From the NCBI RefSeq assembly GCF_027596085.1, contig NC_072471.1, positions 9,945,594 through 10,009,593 on the forward strand: a DNA stretch of 64,000 bases. Reading direction: 5' to 3'. Below are positions 60,701 through 64,000 of the stretch, piece by piece. The position numbers and the translations under genes were made by a program. Origin of the DNA: Anoplopoma fimbria (lineage: Eukaryota > Chordata > Actinopteri > Perciformes > Anoplopomatidae). Numbering within the stretch: position 1 is the first letter of the stretch; each line of letters opens with the position of its first letter. Below the pieces are notes generated by a model, which searched no databases, was not told the DNA's origin, and saw only the letters and a list, made by a program, of their open reading frames with translations.

Positions 60701-63700
60701 GAATAGTATGCCGGAATAAGTCATGGTATAGTATGTCGAAAAAAAGTGAATAAAAAGTATAGTATGAATAAAGTCATAGTATAGTATGTGAAAAAAAGTG
60801 AAAAAGTCATAGTATTGTATGTTGAAAAAAGTGAATAAAGTCATAGTATAGTATTTGTTGAAAAAAAGTCATAGTATATTTTGTCAGAATAAGTCATAAA
60901 TAGTATGCCGGAATAAGTCATAGTATAGTAGTATGTGAAAAAAGTGAAAAAAGTCATAGTATAGTATGTTGAAAAAAGTTGAAAAAAAAAAGTCATAGTA
61001 TAGTATGTCGATAAAAGTTGAAAAAAGTCATAGTATAGTTTGTCGGAATAAGTCAAAGTATAGTATTTCGTAATAAGTCATAGTATAGTATGTCGAAAAA
61101 AAGTGAATAAAGTCATAGTATAGTATGTTGAAAAAAGTCATAGTATTGTATGTTGAAAAAAGTTGAAAAAAGTCATAGTATATTTTGTCAGAATAAGTCA
61201 TAGAATAGTATGCCGGAATAAGTCATGGTATAGTATGTCGAAAAAAAGTGAATAAAGTCATAGTATAGTATGTTGAAAAAAGTCGTAGTATTGTATGTCG
61301 AAAAAGTGAATAAAGTCATAGTATAGTATGTCAGAATAAAAAAAAAAGAAAAAAAGTCATAGTATAGTATTTGAATAAGTCATAGTATAGTATGTTGAAA
61401 AAAGTCGTAGTATTGTATGTCGAAAAAAGTGAATAAAGTCATAGTATAGTATGTTGAAAAAAGTTGAAAAAAAGTCATAGTATATTTTGTCAGAATAAGT
61501 CATAGAATAGTATGCCGGAATAAGTCATGGTATAGTATGTCGAAAAAAAAAGTGAATAAAGTCATAGTATAGTATGTTGAAAAAAGTCGTAGTATTGTAT
61601 GTCGAAAAAAGTGAATAAAGTCATAGTATAGTATGTCGAAAAAAGTAAAAAAAAAGTCATAGTATAGTATTTCGGAATAAGTCATAGTATAGTATGTCGT
61701 AATAAGTCGTAGTATAGTATGTTGAAAGAAAGTGAATAAAGTCATAGTATAGTATGTCGAAAAAAGTTGAAAAAAAGTCACAGTATATTTTGTCAGAATA
61801 AGTGAATAGTATAGAATAGTATGCCGGAATAAGTCATAGTATAGTATGTCGAAAAAAGTCATAGTATAGTATGTCGAAAAAAAGAAGAAAAAAAAAGTCA
61901 TAGTATAGTATGTCGATAAAAGTTGAAAAAAAGTCATAGTATAGTATGTCGGAATAAATCATAGTATAGTATTTCGTAATAAGTCGTAGTATAGTATGTC
62001 GAAAAAAGTGAATAAAGTCATAGTATAGTATGTTGAAAAAAGTCATAGTATTGTATGTTGAAAAAAGTTGAAAAAAAGTCATAGTATATTTTGTCAGAAT
62101 AAGTCATAGAATAGTATGCCGGAATAAGTCATGGTATAGTATGTCAAAAAAAAGTGAATAAAGTCATAGTATAGTATGTTGAAAAAAGTCATAGTATTGT
62201 ATGTCGAAAAAAGTGAATAAAGTCATAGTATAGTATGTCGAAAATTGTTGAAAAAAAAAAAAAAAGTCATAGTATAGTATTTCAGAATAAGTCATAGTAT
62301 AGTATGTCGGAATAAGTCGTAGTATAGTATGTTGAAAAAAGTGAATAAAGTCATAGTATAGTATGTTGAAAAAAGTCGTAGTATTGTATGTTGAAAAAAG
62401 TGAATAAAGTCATAGTATAGTATGTCGAAAAAAGTTGAAAAAAGTCATAGTATATTTTGTCAGAATAAGTCATAGTATAGTATGCCGTGAATAAAGTCAT
62501 AGTATAGTATGTTGAAAAAAGTGAAAAAGTAGTATAGTATGTCGAAAAAATGAAAAAAAAGTCATAGTATAGTATGTCGATAAAAGTTGAAAAAAGTCAT
62601 AGTATAGTATGTCGTGAATAAAGTCATAGTATAGTATTTGAATAAGTCATAGTATAGTATGTCGAAAAAAAGTGAATAAAGTCATAGTATAGTATGTTGA
62701 AAAAAGTCATAGTATAGTATGTTGAAAAAAAAAATGTTGAAAAAAAGTCATAGTATATTTTGTCAGAATAAGTCATAGAATAGTATGCCGGAATAAGTCA
62801 TGGTATAGTATGAAAAAAGTAGTAGTATGTCGAAAAAAAGTGAATAAAGTCATAGTATAGTATGTTGAAAAAAGTGAATAAAGTCATAGTATAGTATGTC
62901 GAAAAAAGAAAAAAAAAAGTCATAGTATAGTATGTCGGAATAAATCATAGTATAGTATTTCGGAATAAGTCATAGTATAGTATGTCGTAATAAGTCGTAG
63001 TATAGTATGTTGAAAGAAAGTGAAAAAAGTCATAGTATTGTACCTCGAAAAAAGTTGTAAAAAAGTCACAGTATATTTTGTCAGAATAAGTCATAGAATA
63101 GTATGCCGGAATAAGTCATAGTATAGTATGTCGTAATAAATCGTAGTATAGTATGTTGGAATAAATCATAGTATAGTAAGTCGAAAAAAGTCATAGTATA
63201 GTATGTCGAAAAAAGAAGAAAAAAAAGTCATAGTATAGCATGTCGATAAAAGTTGAAAAAAAGTCATAGTATAGTATGTCGGAATAAATCATAGTATAGT
63301 ATTTCGTAATAAGTCGTAGTATAGTATGTCGAAAAAAGTGAATAAAGTCATAGTATAGTATGTTGAAAAAAGTCATAGTATTGTATGTTGAAAAAAGTTG
63401 AAAAAAAGTCATAGTATATTTTGTCAGAATAAGTCATAGAATAGTATGCCGGAATAAGTCATGGTATAGTATGTCGAAAAAAAGTGAATAAAGTCATAGT
63501 ATAGTATGTTGAAAAAAGTCGTAGTATTGTATGTCGAAAAAAGTGAATAAAGTCATAGTATAGTATGTTGAAAAAAGTCATAGTATTGTATGTTGAAAAA
63601 AGTTGAAAAAAGTCATAGTATATTTTGTCAGAATAAGTCATAGAATAGTATGCCGGAATAAGTCATGGTATAGTATGTCGAAAAAAAAAGTGAATAAAGT

Positions 63701-63980
63701 CATAGTATAGTATGTTGAAAAAAGTCATAGTATTGTATGTCGAAAAAAGTGAATAAAGTCATAGTATAGTATGTCGAAAAAAAAAAAAAAAAGTCATAGT
63801 ATAGTATTTCGGAATAAGTCATAGTATAGTATGTCGTAATAAGTCGTAGTATAGTATGTTGAAAGAAAGTGAATAAAGTCATAGTATAGTATGTTGAAAA
63901 AAGTTGAAAAAAAGTCATAGTATATTTTGTCAGAATAAGTCATAGAATAGTATGCCGGAATAAGTCATAGTATAGTATGT
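57765..63980 (+). repeat. AT-rich satellite with 25/35-bp monomers and ~300-bp higher-order unit
   Basis: Monomers start GTCATAGTATAGTATG and end either TCGGAATAA (short, about 25 bp) or TCGAAAAAAGTGAATAAA (long, about 35 bp). Distinct variants occur in fixed order: a TATTTTGTCAGAATAA monomer is nearly always followed by GAATAGTATGCCGGAATAA and then usually CATGGTATAGTATGTCG. The TTTGTCAGAATAA marker occurs about 22 times by hand count; about half of the spacings fall between 290 and 320 bp, with shorter and longer exceptions. Minus-strand open frames of TYYTM/YYDF repeats are by-products. Confidence 0.93.
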
Positions 63981-64000
63981 GACTTAAAGCATACTATTCT
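63981..64000 (-). repeat. Start of inverted satellite copy at window end
   Basis: GACTTAAAGCATACTATTCT read on the minus strand is AGAATAGTATGC followed by TTTAAGTC. It matches the array's AGAATAGTATGCCGGAATAAGTC monomer with a small deletion, so orientation flips here. Confidence 0.6.

Noticed and set aside
57765..63918. Long minus-strand frames of YYTMTFF/YYDFIHFF repeats that could look like a repeat protein
   Set aside because: They follow the satellite monomer, appear and break with indels in different frames, and have low-complexity Tyr/Phe/Thr composition. No start context, splice sites or domain.

Overview
The window is vertebrate nuclear DNA, most probably from a percomorph teleost. 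The evidence is two intron-containing vertebrate genes with GT/AG splice sites, a very high density of (TG)n/(CA)n microsatellites, teleost-type SINE, Tc1 and MITE copies, and a 100-N assembly gap. There are no bacterial-style operons, CRISPR arrays or phage genes. Almost all open reading frames over 60 codons are microsatellite translations or chance frames.

Two genes lie head to tail on the + strand. wnt5b (coding exons from 10930 to 22443) encodes a complete 371-residue secreted Wnt ligand in six coding exons. adipor2 (coding exons from 43560 to 55509, with a probable non-coding first exon ending at 31391) encodes a complete 376-residue seven-transmembrane adiponectin receptor in seven coding exons. 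All exon junctions keep the frame, and neither gene shows a frameshift or internal stop. WNT5B and ADIPOR2 are also neighbours on human chromosome 12p13, so this is conserved vertebrate synteny and supports the 5b (not 5a) call. The two products are not known to act in one pathway.

Layout. 1-10.2 kb: upstream non-coding DNA with a SINE bounded by a perfect 12-bp target duplication (1959-2327), a purine-rich tract (4.3-4.86 kb), two opposed copies of one dispersed teleost repeat (5.7 and 7.5 kb), a minisatellite (7.9-8.1 kb) and a 234-bp Tc1-type MITE (8817-9050). 10.2-23.1 kb: wnt5b with promoter, introns and 3' UTR. 23.1-30.3 kb: intergenic DNA without recognised genes. 30.3-31.16 kb: a rearranged nested palindrome just upstream of the adipor2 promoter. 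31.1-56.3 kb: adipor2, whose large introns carry a MITE copy, a hAT transposase relic, a 49-bp TTAA-bounded palindrome and many CA repeats. 56.3-57.66 kb: AT-rich flank. 57665-57764: assembly gap. 57765-64000: an AT-rich satellite with 25- and 35-bp monomers ordered into a roughly 300-bp higher-order unit, whose orientation appears to flip in the last 20 bases.

No new protein-coding system is supported. The most unusual structures are the higher-order satellite with its terminal inversion, the nested palindrome before adipor2 (including a perfect 33-bp stem), and a perfect 22-bp hairpin in wnt5b intron 4. Repeat-family assignments rest on recognition of conserved sequence and were not checked against a repeat library.
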